From: Thermoleophilaceae bacterium
Lineage (GTDB): Bacteria > Actinomycetota > Thermoleophilia > Solirubrobacterales > Thermoleophilaceae
Direction of reading: 5' to 3'
Assembly (NCBI GenBank): GCA_016929195.1
Contig: JAFGJG010000087.1
Location: 1-38,744, forward strand
Length of the DNA stretch: 38,744 nucleotides
In this document: in pieces, positions 8,114 to 16,018 of the stretch
Layout of the letters: every line of letters starts with the position of its first letter
How positions within the stretch are numbered: position 1 is the first letter of the stretch
Notes under the pieces: model-generated
Database searches by the model: none
Seen by the model: the letters and a program-made list of their open reading frames with translations, nothing else
What the model was told of the DNA's origin: nothing
Position numbers and translations under genes: made by a program

Positions 8114-9505
8114 GTGTCACGCGACGCGCTCACGCCCCTCGATGCCACCTTCCTCGAGCTCGAGGAGGCCGACGACGCTGCGCACATGCACATCGGCTCG
8201 GTGATGGTGTTCGAGCCGAGCAACCCGCCGACGCCGGCGCGCCTTCGCCGCCACGTCGAGCGCCGCCTGGGGCAGCTGCCGCGCTACAGGTGCCGGCTCT
8301 CCGAGCCCCACACGGCGGCGCTCCACTGGCCGAGCTGGGTGCCGGCCGCCGAGTTCGACATCGCCGACCACGTGACCGCCGAGCGGCTCGCGCCGCCGGG
8401 CGGCGAGGACCAGCTGGTGGAGTGGGCCGGCCGCTACTGGTCCGAGCGGCTCGACCGCGGGCGGCCGCTCTGGCACATGTGCCTGCTGACGGGCCTCGAG
8501 GGCGGCCGCTGGGCGATCGCCTCGAAGACCCACCACGCCCTCGTGGACGGGGTCGGCTCGGTCGACGTCGTGAACCTGCTGCTCGACGCCGAGCGGCGCC
8601 CGCCCCGCCGGCGCCCGAGCCCCCCGGAGGCGCCGCCCGAGGAGGGCTCGGGGGCACTGAAGCTGCTCGCGGACGGGCTCCGCACCGGGCTCTACACGGC
8701 GCGGCACCCGGGCCGCCTCCGGGATGCCTTCCTCGAGGCGAAGGCGATGGGCGAGGTGCTGGTCAGCGACGAGGTCATCGCCGCGCCGGCATGCAGCCTC
8801 ACGGCCGAGATCGGCGGCGAGCGCGAGTACCGGGTCATACGGACCGACCTCGAGCGGCTGAAGGAGGTCAAGCGCGGCCTCGGCGGCACGGTCAACGACG
8901 CCGTGCTCGCGGCCGTGACGGCGGGCCTTCGCGAGCTTCTGTCGGAGCGCGGCGAGAGGCTGCCATCGCCCGGGCTGCGCGCGATGGTGCCGGTGAACCT
9001 GCGGACCGCCGCACAGCGCTTCGGCCTCGGGAACCAGGTGTCCTCCCTCTTCCTGCACCTGCCCGTGGCCGAGCCGGACGCGCTGCGGCGCTACCGCCTC
9101 CTCGCCCGCGAGTCGGCGCACATGAAGGAGGGCCGGCTGGCCGCGGGAGGGGCCGACCTGGTGCGCCTCAGCGGGATCGCGCCGCCGATCCTGCACTCGC
9201 TGTTCGCACGCTCCGTGTTCGCAACGAGGCTCTTCAACCTGACCGTCACGAACGTGCCCGGGCCGCAGCTGCCGCTGTACGCCTTCGGCGCGCGCATGGA
9301 GGAGGTGCTGCCGCTCGTGCCGCTCGCGGCCGAGCACTCGGTCGGCGTGGCGGTGGTCAGCTACGACGGCAGGGTGTTCTTCGGGCTCGTCGGTGCGGGC
9401 GCGGGGGCGAAGGACCTCGGCGTGCTCGCCCGCGGGATCGAGCGAGGGATAGCGGAGCTCTCCCGGCTGGCGCCCGGGCACGAGCCGCTCCCGGCCCTGC
9501 GATGA
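8114..9505 (+). CDS. WS/DGAT acyltransferase (Tgs1-like)
   Basis: A 463-residue wax ester synthase/diacylglycerol acyltransferase. The catalytic motif HHALVDG lies at residues 140-146, and the N-terminal PLDATFLELEE and C-terminal NVPGPQLPLYAFGA segments are typical of the family. It would esterify acyl-CoA to diacylglycerol or long alcohols to make storage lipid at the membrane or on lipid droplets. In mycobacteria Tgs1 (Rv3130c) does this during hypoxic dormancy under DosR control. GTG 8114 is preferred because conservation begins at SRDALTPLDATF; the frame is open upstream to 8012. Its stop overlaps the ATG of the permease (ATGA), so it starts a three-gene operon with the permease and trehalose synthase. 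Confidence 0.9.
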   Translation: MSRDALTPLDATFLELEEADDAAHMHIGSVMVFEPSNPPTPARLRRHVERRLGQLPRYRCRLSEPHTAALHWPSWVPAAEFDIADHVTAERLAPPGGEDQLVEWAGRYWSERLDRGRPLWHMCLLTGLEGGRWAIASKTHHALVDGVGSVDVVNLLLDAERRPPRRRPSPPEAPPEEGSGALKLLADGLRTGLYTARHPGRLRDAFLEAKAMGEVLVSDEVIAAPACSLTAEIGGEREYRVIRTDLERLKEVKRGLGGTVNDAVLAAVTAGLRELLSERGERLPSPGLRAMVPVNLRTAAQRFGLGNQVSSLFLHLPVAEPDALRRYRLLARESAHMKEGRLAAGGADLVRLSGIAPPILHSLFARSVFATRLFNLTVTNVPGPQLPLYAFGARMEEVLPLVPLAAEHSVGVAVVSYDGRVFFGLVGAGAGAKDLGVLARGIERGIAELSRLAPGHEPLPALR

Positions 9506-10863
9506 CCGTGGCCGTGCCGGCCCGCGAGGCGGGAGCGCTCCGCTCACGCCGCATCCGCTTCAACCTCTTCATCGCGTTCGCGTTCACGATCATGGCCGAC
9601 CCGGTGTCGTCGGTGGCCTATGCGGTCGAGGCGGCGCTCGGCGGCCTGGACCGCGAGCTGTCGTCACTCTTCCCGACGATGGCGCTGGTCGTGGCTGTGA
9701 TCGCCCTGGTGGCCGGCGGCTACCACGGGCTGATCGCCCGCTTCCCTCGCGGCGGCGGCGGGCCCGAGGCGCTCGCGACCGCCTTCGGCGAGGGCTGGGC
9801 GTTCCTGCCGCTCGGGGCCCTGCTCGTGGACTTCACCCTCACGATCGCGGTGAGCTGCGCGGCGGCGGCGTCTGCCCTCATCGCGTACGCGCCCGGCCTC
9901 GCGCCGGGACGGGTGCCGATCGGGATCGCCCTGGCGGCGACGGTCGGCATGGCGACGCTGGCCGGGCATCGGGCACGGATCGCCTTCGCGACCGCCACGC
10001 TGGCGTTCGTGGGACTGACGCTCGCGGTCGTGTTCGCGGGGGCCGGAGCGGAGCCCGCGGCGGCGCGGCCCCCCCTGGCCGGTGACGCCGCGCTGCTCCC
10101 GGTTCTGCTCGCGCTGCCATTGGGGATGGCCCTGGCGACCGGCGTGGAGGCCCCCTCCAACGCGATCGCCCAGCTCGGCCAGCTCGGGGACCGGGGAAAG
10201 CGCGTGTTCGGGCAGCTCACCCTGTGGCTGATGGTCGCGATCGTCGGGTCCCTGACGCTGCTCGTGGCCGCCCTGATCGTCCGCCTGGGGCTCGGCGCGC
10301 CGGCGGCGGACTCGACGCTCCTCGCCGACGCTGCGCGCGCGGCCGTGGGCGGCGGGGCGCTGTTCGCGGCGTTCCAGGTCGCGAGTGCGCTGCTCCTGCT
10401 GTCCGCGGCGGCGTCGTCATACCTGGCCGGCTCCGGTTTGCTCGAGGCGCTCGCGTGGCACGGCTCCGACGGCGAGGGGCTCCTGCCGCGGCGCTTCCGC
10501 GTCGCGAACGGCGCCTACGTCCCGCCATGGGGCGTCGCCGTCCTCGTGGGCGTCGCGGTCGCGCTGGTCGCGGCCGCTGGGGGACACGAGCAGTCGCTGG
10601 TCCACTTCTACGCCGCCGCCGTGTTCATGAGCTTCCTCGGCGCGCTGCTCGCCGGTACGGTGCTGTCGAGGCGCGAGCGACGGTGGAGCGCGACCCTGGT
10701 CGCGGGCGCCGGCACGCTCGCCGTCGCGACCGTGATCGTGCTCAACATGCGCCGGATCGACCCCGTCCTCTCGATGGCCGCCGCGGGAGCCGTCTCGCTC
10801 TACCTCTGGCGGGTGTGGGTGGCCCGCGGCCGGCCGGGCGGGATCGCGAGGGTGGCCGCATGA
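9502..10863 (+). CDS. APC-superfamily permease
   Basis: A 453-residue integral membrane protein with about 12 hydrophobic segments. The N-terminal FTIMADPVSSVAYAVEA resembles the first-helix signature of amino acid/polyamine/organocation transporters. The substrate is not evident. ATG 9502 overlaps the stop of the WS/DGAT gene, and its own stop overlaps the ATG of the trehalose synthase gene, so it is translationally coupled on both sides. A very long open frame in the same phase extends upstream to 6511 but is non-coding shadow opposite the kinase and WS/DGAT genes. Its place between a storage-lipid and a compatible-solute gene suggests a role in osmotic or nutrient stress; this is inference. 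Confidence 0.85.
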   Translation: MTVAVPAREAGALRSRRIRFNLFIAFAFTIMADPVSSVAYAVEAALGGLDRELSSLFPTMALVVAVIALVAGGYHGLIARFPRGGGGPEALATAFGEGWAFLPLGALLVDFTLTIAVSCAAAASALIAYAPGLAPGRVPIGIALAATVGMATLAGHRARIAFATATLAFVGLTLAVVFAGAGAEPAAARPPLAGDAALLPVLLALPLGMALATGVEAPSNAIAQLGQLGDRGKRVFGQLTLWLMVAIVGSLTLLVAALIVRLGLGAPAADSTLLADAARAAVGGGALFAAFQVASALLLLSAAASSYLAGSGLLEALAWHGSDGEGLLPRRFRVANGAYVPPWGVAVLVGVAVALVAAAGGHEQSLVHFYAAAVFMSFLGALLAGTVLSRRERRWSATLVAGAGTLAVATVIVLNMRRIDPVLSMAAAGAVSLYLWRVWVARGRPGGIARVAA

Positions 10864-12293
10864 GCCTCACGCACGTGCCCGTGGCACCGGTGCCTCCGGA
10901 GCGGTTCATGGAGATCCTCGGCCCGCAGCAGGCCGACGAGTTCCGGGACACGATCAGGCGCGGGCTCGAACTGCTGGACTCGCGGGTGATCTGGAACGTG
11001 AACTCGACGGCGCAGGGCGGCGGCGTGGCGGAGATGCTTGCGTCGCTGCTCGCCTACACGCGCGGCGCCGGCCTCGACGCGCGCTGGGTCGTGACGGGCG
11101 GCGACCCGAGCTTCTACCGGGTGACGAAGCGCATCCACAACATGCTGCACGGGTTCCCGGGCGACGGCCGCGGTCTCGACGAGAAGGACCTCGACGTGTA
11201 CGACCGCACCACCGAGGAGAACGCGCGCGAGCTCGTGCCGCTCATCTCCCCCGGCGACATCGTGCTCCTGCACGACCCGCAGACGGCCGGCCTGATCGGA
11301 CCCGTGAGGGACGCCGGGGCGCACGTGGTCTGGCGCTGCCACATCGGGGTCGACACGGCCAACGACCACGGGCGCGCGGCGTGGGACTTCCTGCTCCCGC
11401 ACGTCCGCGGCGCCGAGGCGCTGGTCTTCACGCGCGAGGCCCACATCTGGGACGGCCTCGACCGCAGCCGGGTCACGCTGATCCCGCCCTCGATCGACGC
11501 GTTCTCGGCGAAGAACCAGGAGATGCGGGACGCGGTCGTGAACGCGATCCTCTGCAAGGCGCGCCTCCAGCCCGGGCACCCGGCGGAGCCGCCGGTCTTC
11601 GTTCGGCGCGACGGCAGCCCGGGCCGTGTGGACCGGCCGGCCACGCGCGCGGGCTCGCATCCGCTCCCCGCGGGGGTCCAGGCGCTGATCCAGGTGTCCC
11701 GCTGGGACCGGCTCAAGGACCCGGAGGGCGTGCTCGAGGCCTTCGCGAGCCACGTCGCTCCGCGCTCGGACGCCCACCTCGTGCTGGCCGGGCCCTCGAC
11801 GGAGGCCGTCGCCGACGACCCGGAGGGCGCGGAGGTGCTATCCGAGGTCGGGCGGCTGCGCGCCTCGCTGCCGCGCTCGGTCGGCGACCGCGTGCACCTG
11901 TTCTCGCTCCCGATGGAAGACGTCGCGGAGAACGGGGCGATCGTCAACGCCATCCAGCGGCGTGCGGACGTGATCGCGCAGAAGAGCGTCGCCGAGGGCT
12001 TCGGGCTGACCGTCGCCGAGGCGATGTGGAAGGCCCGCCCGGTCGTGGCGGGGGCGGTCGGCGGGATCCGCGAGCAGGTGATCGACGGCGAGACCGGCTT
12101 CCTCGTCGACCCGCTCGACCTGGAGGCGTTCGCGGCGGCGGCCCTCGAGCTGCTCGGCGACCCCGAGCGCGCGATCGCGATGGGGGCCCGCGCCAGGGAG
12201 GAGGTCCGCGAGCGCTACCTCGGGCCGCGGCACCTACGCCAGTACGTTGAACTGTTCGAGCGGCTGCTCGGCGCAGGGGCGGGCGAACCGTAG
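10860..12293 (+). CDS. treT: Trehalose synthase, TreT-type GT4 glycosyltransferase
   Basis: A 477-residue GT-B fold glycosyltransferase. The N-terminal region (VIWNVNSTAQGGGVAEML, then TGGDPSFYRVTKRIHN) is characteristic of TreT, which joins an NDP-glucose donor to free glucose to form trehalose in one step. The C-terminal GT4 EX7E motif is at residues 379-387 (EGFGLTVAE), followed by AGAVGGIREQV. The enzyme is known from archaea and from some actinobacteria such as Rubrobacter. ATG 10860 overlaps the permease stop (ATGA). It is the last gene of the WS/DGAT operon, so storage lipid and a protective disaccharide are co-expressed. An insertion-like Arg/Pro-rich loop near residues 235-270 is less conserved. 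Confidence 0.85.
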   Translation: MSLTHVPVAPVPPERFMEILGPQQADEFRDTIRRGLELLDSRVIWNVNSTAQGGGVAEMLASLLAYTRGAGLDARWVVTGGDPSFYRVTKRIHNMLHGFPGDGRGLDEKDLDVYDRTTEENARELVPLISPGDIVLLHDPQTAGLIGPVRDAGAHVVWRCHIGVDTANDHGRAAWDFLLPHVRGAEALVFTREAHIWDGLDRSRVTLIPPSIDAFSAKNQEMRDAVVNAILCKARLQPGHPAEPPVFVRRDGSPGRVDRPATRAGSHPLPAGVQALIQVSRWDRLKDPEGVLEAFASHVAPRSDAHLVLAGPSTEAVADDPEGAEVLSEVGRLRASLPRSVGDRVHLFSLPMEDVAENGAIVNAIQRRADVIAQKSVAEGFGLTVAEAMWKARPVVAGAVGGIREQVIDGETGFLVDPLDLEAFAAAALELLGDPERAIAMGARAREEVRERYLGPRHLRQYVELFERLLGAGAGEP

Positions 12294-12323
12294 TTCCCCG
12301 CATCAATGCCCGGGCCGCCTGCG

Positions 12324-12353
12324 GATGGCCGCCCGCCGCACCGGGCCTAGGTT
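12324..12353 (+). promoter_or_regulatory. Promoter of second CBS gene operon
   Basis: GATGGC at 12324-12329, an 18-base spacer and TAGGTT at 12348-12353, then 6 bases to ATG 12360. Both hexamers and both spacings equal those of the promoter at 121-150, and the spacers share GCCCGCCGC. This fixes the start at ATG 12360 rather than the in-frame GTG 12354, which would lie upstream of the predicted transcription start. Confidence 0.6.
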
Positions 12354-12359
12354 GTGCCC

Positions 12360-12800
12360 ATGAGCCCTACGAGCCATGCACATCCGGCCTACTGGGGCCC
12401 GGCGTTCACGGACGCCAAGGTCCGCGACGCCATGCGCGTCGGGGTCGTGTACTGCCGGCCCGAGGCGACGCCCGCCGACGCCGCCCGAATCATGAGCGGC
12501 TACGGCATCCACTCCGTCGTGGTCGCCGACGCGGGCGCCGCCCGCGCGGAGGGGCCGTTGGCAGTGGTGGACGCCCTCGACGTGGCCCGCGCAGAGGCGG
12601 ACGGGCTCGCCAACGTGAGCGAGATCGAGACGCCGGGACCCCACAGCATCGACGCCGACGCGCCGCTTGCGGAGGCGGCCGCCGTGATGGCGGAGAACCG
12701 GGTCTCGCATCTCGTGGTGGTGCAGCCCGGCACCTCCCGGCCCGTCGGCGTGGTCAGCGCCTCGGGGCTCCTGGGAGCGATCGCCTGGGGGCGCGCGTGA
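12360..12800 (+). CDS. Tandem CBS-domain protein, second copy
   Basis: A 146-residue two-CBS protein and paralogue of the one at 157. The shared core runs from VRDAMRVGVVYC through ARIMSGYGIHSVVV to RVSHLVVV and the C-terminal AWG. The second motif ends GVVSASGLLGAIAWGRA. CBS pairs of this kind sense adenine nucleotides or similar ligands. The start is set at ATG 12360 from promoter geometry (6 bases after TAGGTT, no ribosome-binding site). Its stop overlaps the GTG of the flavodoxin gene. The gene heads an operon of flavodoxin, DUF1918, MgtE-type sensor and NRAMP-like transporter, so both CBS copies are first genes of redox- or ion-related operons with the same promoter. Confidence 0.9.
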   Translation: MSPTSHAHPAYWGPAFTDAKVRDAMRVGVVYCRPEATPADAARIMSGYGIHSVVVADAGAARAEGPLAVVDALDVARAEADGLANVSEIETPGPHSIDADAPLAEAAAVMAENRVSHLVVVQPGTSRPVGVVSASGLLGAIAWGRA

Positions 12801-13312
12801 GCGCGCTCGTGGTCTACGAATCCATCTACGGCAACACCCGCGCGGTTGCCGAGGCGGTGGCAGAGGGCCTGGGCGGCGCGGACGTGCGCGAGGTGACGGA
12901 GCTGGGCGAGCTCGCCGAGGCTCCGGGGTTGATCGTCGCGGGCGGCCCCACGCACATGCACGGCCTCACCACCGGGCGGAGCCGCAGGATGGCGCACGAG
13001 GCCGCCAAGGAGGATGGCGCCGAGACCGAGCGGCCAGAGGCGGACAGGGGCCTGCGCGAGTGCCTGCGAGACCTTCCCGACGGCGGCGGCGCGCTCGCGG
13101 CGGCCTTCGACACGCGGCTCGACCGTGCGGCGGCGCTGACCGGCAGCGCGGCGCGCGGGATCGCGCGGCGGCTCAAGCGGCGCGGCTATGCGGTGGTCGC
13201 CACGGACAGCTTCCTCGTCGAGGACGCCGAGGGGCCGCTCGAGGAAGGCGAGCTGGAGCGTGCGCGTGCCTGGGGCGCGGGTCTGGCGGAGCGGCAGCCG
13301 GCGGGCGGATAG
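12797..13312 (+). CDS. Flavodoxin-like protein
   Basis: A 171-residue flavodoxin-fold protein. ESIYGNTRAVAEAVAEGL at residues 7-24 is the FMN phosphate-binding loop, and GGPTHMHGLTT near residue 50 contacts the isoalloxazine ring. Longer than minimal flavodoxins, it has a charged insertion around residues 68-95 (EDGAETERPEADRG). It could be a single-electron carrier or an FMN-dependent regulator. GTG 12797 overlaps the CBS stop (GTGA); the DUF1918 gene starts 3 bases after its stop. Its partner reductase is not evident next to it, but the hydrogenase and flavin oxidoreductases in the window are candidates. Confidence 0.87.
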   Translation: MSALVVYESIYGNTRAVAEAVAEGLGGADVREVTELGELAEAPGLIVAGGPTHMHGLTTGRSRRMAHEAAKEDGAETERPEADRGLRECLRDLPDGGGALAAAFDTRLDRAAALTGSAARGIARRLKRRGYAVVATDSFLVEDAEGPLEEGELERARAWGAGLAERQPAGG

Positions 13313-13315
13313 CCG

Positions 13316-13555
13316 ATGGACATCACCGGCGGACAGCACCACACACTGAAGGCTGAGCCGGGCGACCGGCTCGTCATCCACGCGCACCATGCCGGCGAGC
13401 TGGAGCGCGACGGCGAGATCATCGAGGTCCTGGGTGACGACGGCGGACCGCCGTACGTCGTGCGCTGGGAAGATGACGGCCACGTGAGCCGGCTCTACCC
13501 GGGATCCGACGCCTACATCCAGCACTTCGAGCACGAGGGCCGCGATAGCTCCTGA
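13316..13555 (+). CDS. DUF1918 domain protein
   Basis: A 79-residue protein matching DUF1918, a small SH3-like beta-barrel family typical of actinobacteria. Residues 14-65 hold the conserved PGDRLVIHAHH, GEIIEVLGDDGGPPYVVRW and HVSRLYPGSDA segments. It has no signal or membrane segment. The family has no established biochemical function. ATG 13316 lies 3 bases after the flavodoxin stop. The following MgtE-type gene begins about 60 bases after its stop, with a possible nearer CTG start. Confidence 0.88.
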   Translation: MDITGGQHHTLKAEPGDRLVIHAHHAGELERDGEIIEVLGDDGGPPYVVRWEDDGHVSRLYPGSDAYIQHFEHEGRDSS

Positions 13556-13616
13556 CGGCGCGGCGCCCGCCCCCGGCGGCCCGCTGCTGCGGCTGAGCGA
13601 CTGTCTCGGCGAGCCC

Positions 13617-14795
13617 GTGCTGGACGCGGGCGGCAGCACCGTCGGCCGGCTCGGCGACCTGGCCGCCGACCCCACGGGCGCGACCCCGGTCGTCACCGCG
13701 CTCCAGGTGCGCCGGCGCCGCCGTGCCCGGCTCCTACCCTGGGAGTCGGTGTCGGCCTTCGACGGCGAGGCGGTCCAGCTGCGCGACGGTCCTGTGCCGG
13801 AGCGCGCGCTCGCGGACACCGAGCTGCTTCTCCGCCGGGACGTCCTGGACGCCCAGATCGTGGACGTGGCCGGCAGGCGCGTGGTCCGGGTGGGGGACGT
13901 GGACCTGGCATGCCCGGGTGCGGTCCCCGCGGTCGCGGCGGTGGAGGTCGGCACCCGGCCCGTGCTCAGGCGGCTCGGGCTGCGGCGGATCGCACGCCGC
14001 TTCCGGCCCGAGTCGGTGGCCTGGCAGGACCTGCATCTGGCCGCCGGGCGGGGACACCGGATCGAGCTGAGGACCGGCCGCCTGGAACGCCTCGGCCCCG
14101 CCGCCCTCGCCCAGGTGATCGGCCGTGTTCCCCCGGCGCCGGCGCTCGAGATCGTGCGCTCGGTCGCCCCGGAAGTCGCGGCGCGCTCGGTGGCCACCGC
14201 GCATCCGCGCGTCGGCGGGCGCATCCTCCGCGGGCTCGAGCCGCGCCGCGCCGCGCGGCTGCTCGAGAAGATGCCGGCGGACGACGCCGCGGCGGCGCTC
14301 CGGCATGTCGACTCCGCGGCGCTCGACCCTCTGCTGGACGCGGTCGAGACCGACCACGCGCAGCGGCTCAGGCGCCTGCTCGAGCATCCTGCCGACACCG
14401 CCGGGGGCCTGATGTCCATCGACGTGCGCACCGCCGCGCCCGGCGAGCCGGCCGACGCGATCCGAGCGCGCCTGGCCGCCGACCCGCCGCCGGTGCCGGC
14501 GCTGGCGACGGTCTTCGTCCTCGACGACGAGCGGCGGCCGCTGGGGGCGATCTCGCCGACCGCGCTCCTCGGGCGGGCCGAGCCGGCGGCCGTGCCGGTG
14601 CTGAACGCCGACACCTCGGTCGACGAGGTGATCGACCTGTTCGCCCTGCACGACGTGCTCGCTCTGCCCGTGGTGGACGTAGACGGCCGCCTGGTGGGCG
14701 CCGTGGCGATGGACGACGTGCTCGAGGAGCTCGTGGCGGAGCGGCTCCCCGGCCGGCGGCCGCGCTACCGCCGCGCGCTCCGCGGCCGCCGGTGA
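13617..14795 (+). CDS. MgtE-type Mg2+ sensor module without channel
   Basis: A 392-residue soluble protein with PRC-barrel-like segments at about 1-140, an MgtE N-terminal superhelical domain at about 150-260 and a CBS pair to about 380. TAGGLM at 261-266 is the signature joining these domains in MgtE magnesium channels. The transmembrane channel domain is absent: the protein ends in an arginine-rich tail (GRRPRYRRALRGRR). The next gene, overlapping by GTGA, is an NRAMP-like transporter, so this is probably its Mg2+-sensing regulator. The frame is conserved-looking upstream of GTG 13617 (LLRLSDCLGEP reads as the first PRC strand), and no ATG, GTG or TTG is available there. CTG 13593 or 13584 may be the true start. 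Confidence 0.85.
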   Translation: MLDAGGSTVGRLGDLAADPTGATPVVTALQVRRRRRARLLPWESVSAFDGEAVQLRDGPVPERALADTELLLRRDVLDAQIVDVAGRRVVRVGDVDLACPGAVPAVAAVEVGTRPVLRRLGLRRIARRFRPESVAWQDLHLAAGRGHRIELRTGRLERLGPAALAQVIGRVPPAPALEIVRSVAPEVAARSVATAHPRVGGRILRGLEPRRAARLLEKMPADDAAAALRHVDSAALDPLLDAVETDHAQRLRRLLEHPADTAGGLMSIDVRTAAPGEPADAIRARLAADPPPVPALATVFVLDDERRPLGAISPTALLGRAEPAAVPVLNADTSVDEVIDLFALHDVLALPVVDVDGRLVGAVAMDDVLEELVAERLPGRRPRYRRALRGRR

Positions 14796-16018
14796 AGCGC
14801 AGAGCCGGTCTGCTCGCGCTCGCGGCCGTGGTCGGGCCGGGCGTGCTCGCAGGCCTCTCGGATGACGACCCCGCCGGCATCACGACCTACTCGATCCTCG
14901 GCGCCGACTACGGCTACGAGCTGCTGTGGCTGGTCCTGCTCTCCACCGTGGCGCTGGTGCTGTTCCACGAGGTGGGGGCGCGCATGGGCGTGGCGACGGG
15001 GCAGGGCCTGGCGGGGCTCGTGCGCGAGCGCTACGGGATCCGCGCCGGAGTCCTGGCCGTGGGCGCGCTGCTCGTGGCGAACGTGGGAACCACCTGCGCG
15101 GAGTTCGCCGGCGTGGCCGCCGCGATGGAGCTCGCGGGCGTCAGCCGTCAGGTGAGCGTGCCCGTCGCCGCCGTGGCGGTGAGCCTGCTCGTCCTGCGCG
15201 GCGGGTTCCGGCGCGTGGAGCACGTGCTGCTCGCGCTCAGCGCCGTGTTCGTGGCCTACATCCTCGCCGGATTCCTCGCCGGCCCGGACTGGGGCGCCGC
15301 GGCCCGCGGGCTCGTCGTGCCGGACATGCCGTTCACGCGCGACGCGGTGCTGACCGCGACGGCCGTCGTGGGCACGACGCTGGCGCCCTGGGGCCTGGCG
15401 TTCATCCAGTCGTACGCCGTCGACAAGCGGCTCACGGTCGCCGACCTTCGCTACGAGCGCGTCGACGTGATCGCGGGAGCCGTCATGACGGGCGTGATCG
15501 CCTTCTTCGTGGTCGTGGCCTGCGCGGCGACGCTCCACCCGGCCGGGCGGGAGATCGACGACGCCCGCGACGCGGCGACGGCGCTCGAGCCGCTCGCCGG
15601 CGGCCTCGCCTCGACCTTGTTCGGGGCGGGCCTGCTGGGCGCCGCGCTGCTCGCCGCTTCGATCCTCCCGTTGTCGACCGCCTACTCAGTGAGCGAGGTG
15701 GCCGGGCGCGAGGCCGCGATCGACGACAGCTTCCGCGAGGCCCCCCTCTTCTACACCACCTACCTCGCCGTGGTGGTCGTGGCGGTGGCGCTCGTGCTGA
15801 CCCCCGGGGTCGAGCTGGTGCCGATTCTCTTCCTGACCCAGGCGCTCAACGCCGTGCTGCTGCTCCCGCTGCTCGTGTTCGTCACCGGCATCGCCCGCGA
15901 CGGGGATCTCATGGGCGAGCAGGCGAACGGGAGGCTCGCCACAGCGGGGCTGGTGGTCGTGATCGGCATGCTCGCCGTCTGCCTCGTGGCGCTGGCGGCG
16001 GCGAGCGTGGGCGGCTAG
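14792..16018 (+). CDS. NRAMP-family divalent metal transporter
   Basis: A 408-residue protein with about 11 TM helices. The TM1 metal-site motif, DPGN in classical NRAMPs, reads DPAGI at 26-30 (SDDDPAGITTYS). The TM6 site, normally MPH, reads APW at 198-200 (TTLAPWGLAF), so the transition-metal-selective methionine is missing. Loss of that methionine is a feature reported for NRAMP-related Mg2+ transporters. Together with the MgtE-type sensor gene directly upstream (GTGA overlap) this favours Mg2+ as substrate, though Mn2+ cannot be excluded. The reading frame stays open upstream to 13910, but that is shadow. The stop shares CTAG 16015-16018 with the convergent USP gene. Confidence 0.88.
   Translation: MKRRAGLLALAAVVGPGVLAGLSDDDPAGITTYSILGADYGYELLWLVLLSTVALVLFHEVGARMGVATGQGLAGLVRERYGIRAGVLAVGALLVANVGTTCAEFAGVAAAMELAGVSRQVSVPVAAVAVSLLVLRGGFRRVEHVLLALSAVFVAYILAGFLAGPDWGAAARGLVVPDMPFTRDAVLTATAVVGTTLAPWGLAFIQSYAVDKRLTVADLRYERVDVIAGAVMTGVIAFFVVVACAATLHPAGREIDDARDAATALEPLAGGLASTLFGAGLLGAALLAASILPLSTAYSVSEVAGREAAIDDSFREAPLFYTTYLAVVVVAVALVLTPGVELVPILFLTQALNAVLLLPLLVFVTGIARDGDLMGEQANGRLATAGLVVVIGMLAVCLVALAAASVGG

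Noticed and set aside
6511-10863. A 1450-codon plus-strand open frame
   Set aside because: Only its last 453 codons (from ATG 9502) read as a membrane transporter. The rest is Arg/Gly/Pro-rich shadow opposite the kinase gene and out of frame with the WS/DGAT gene, a known effect of high third-position GC.
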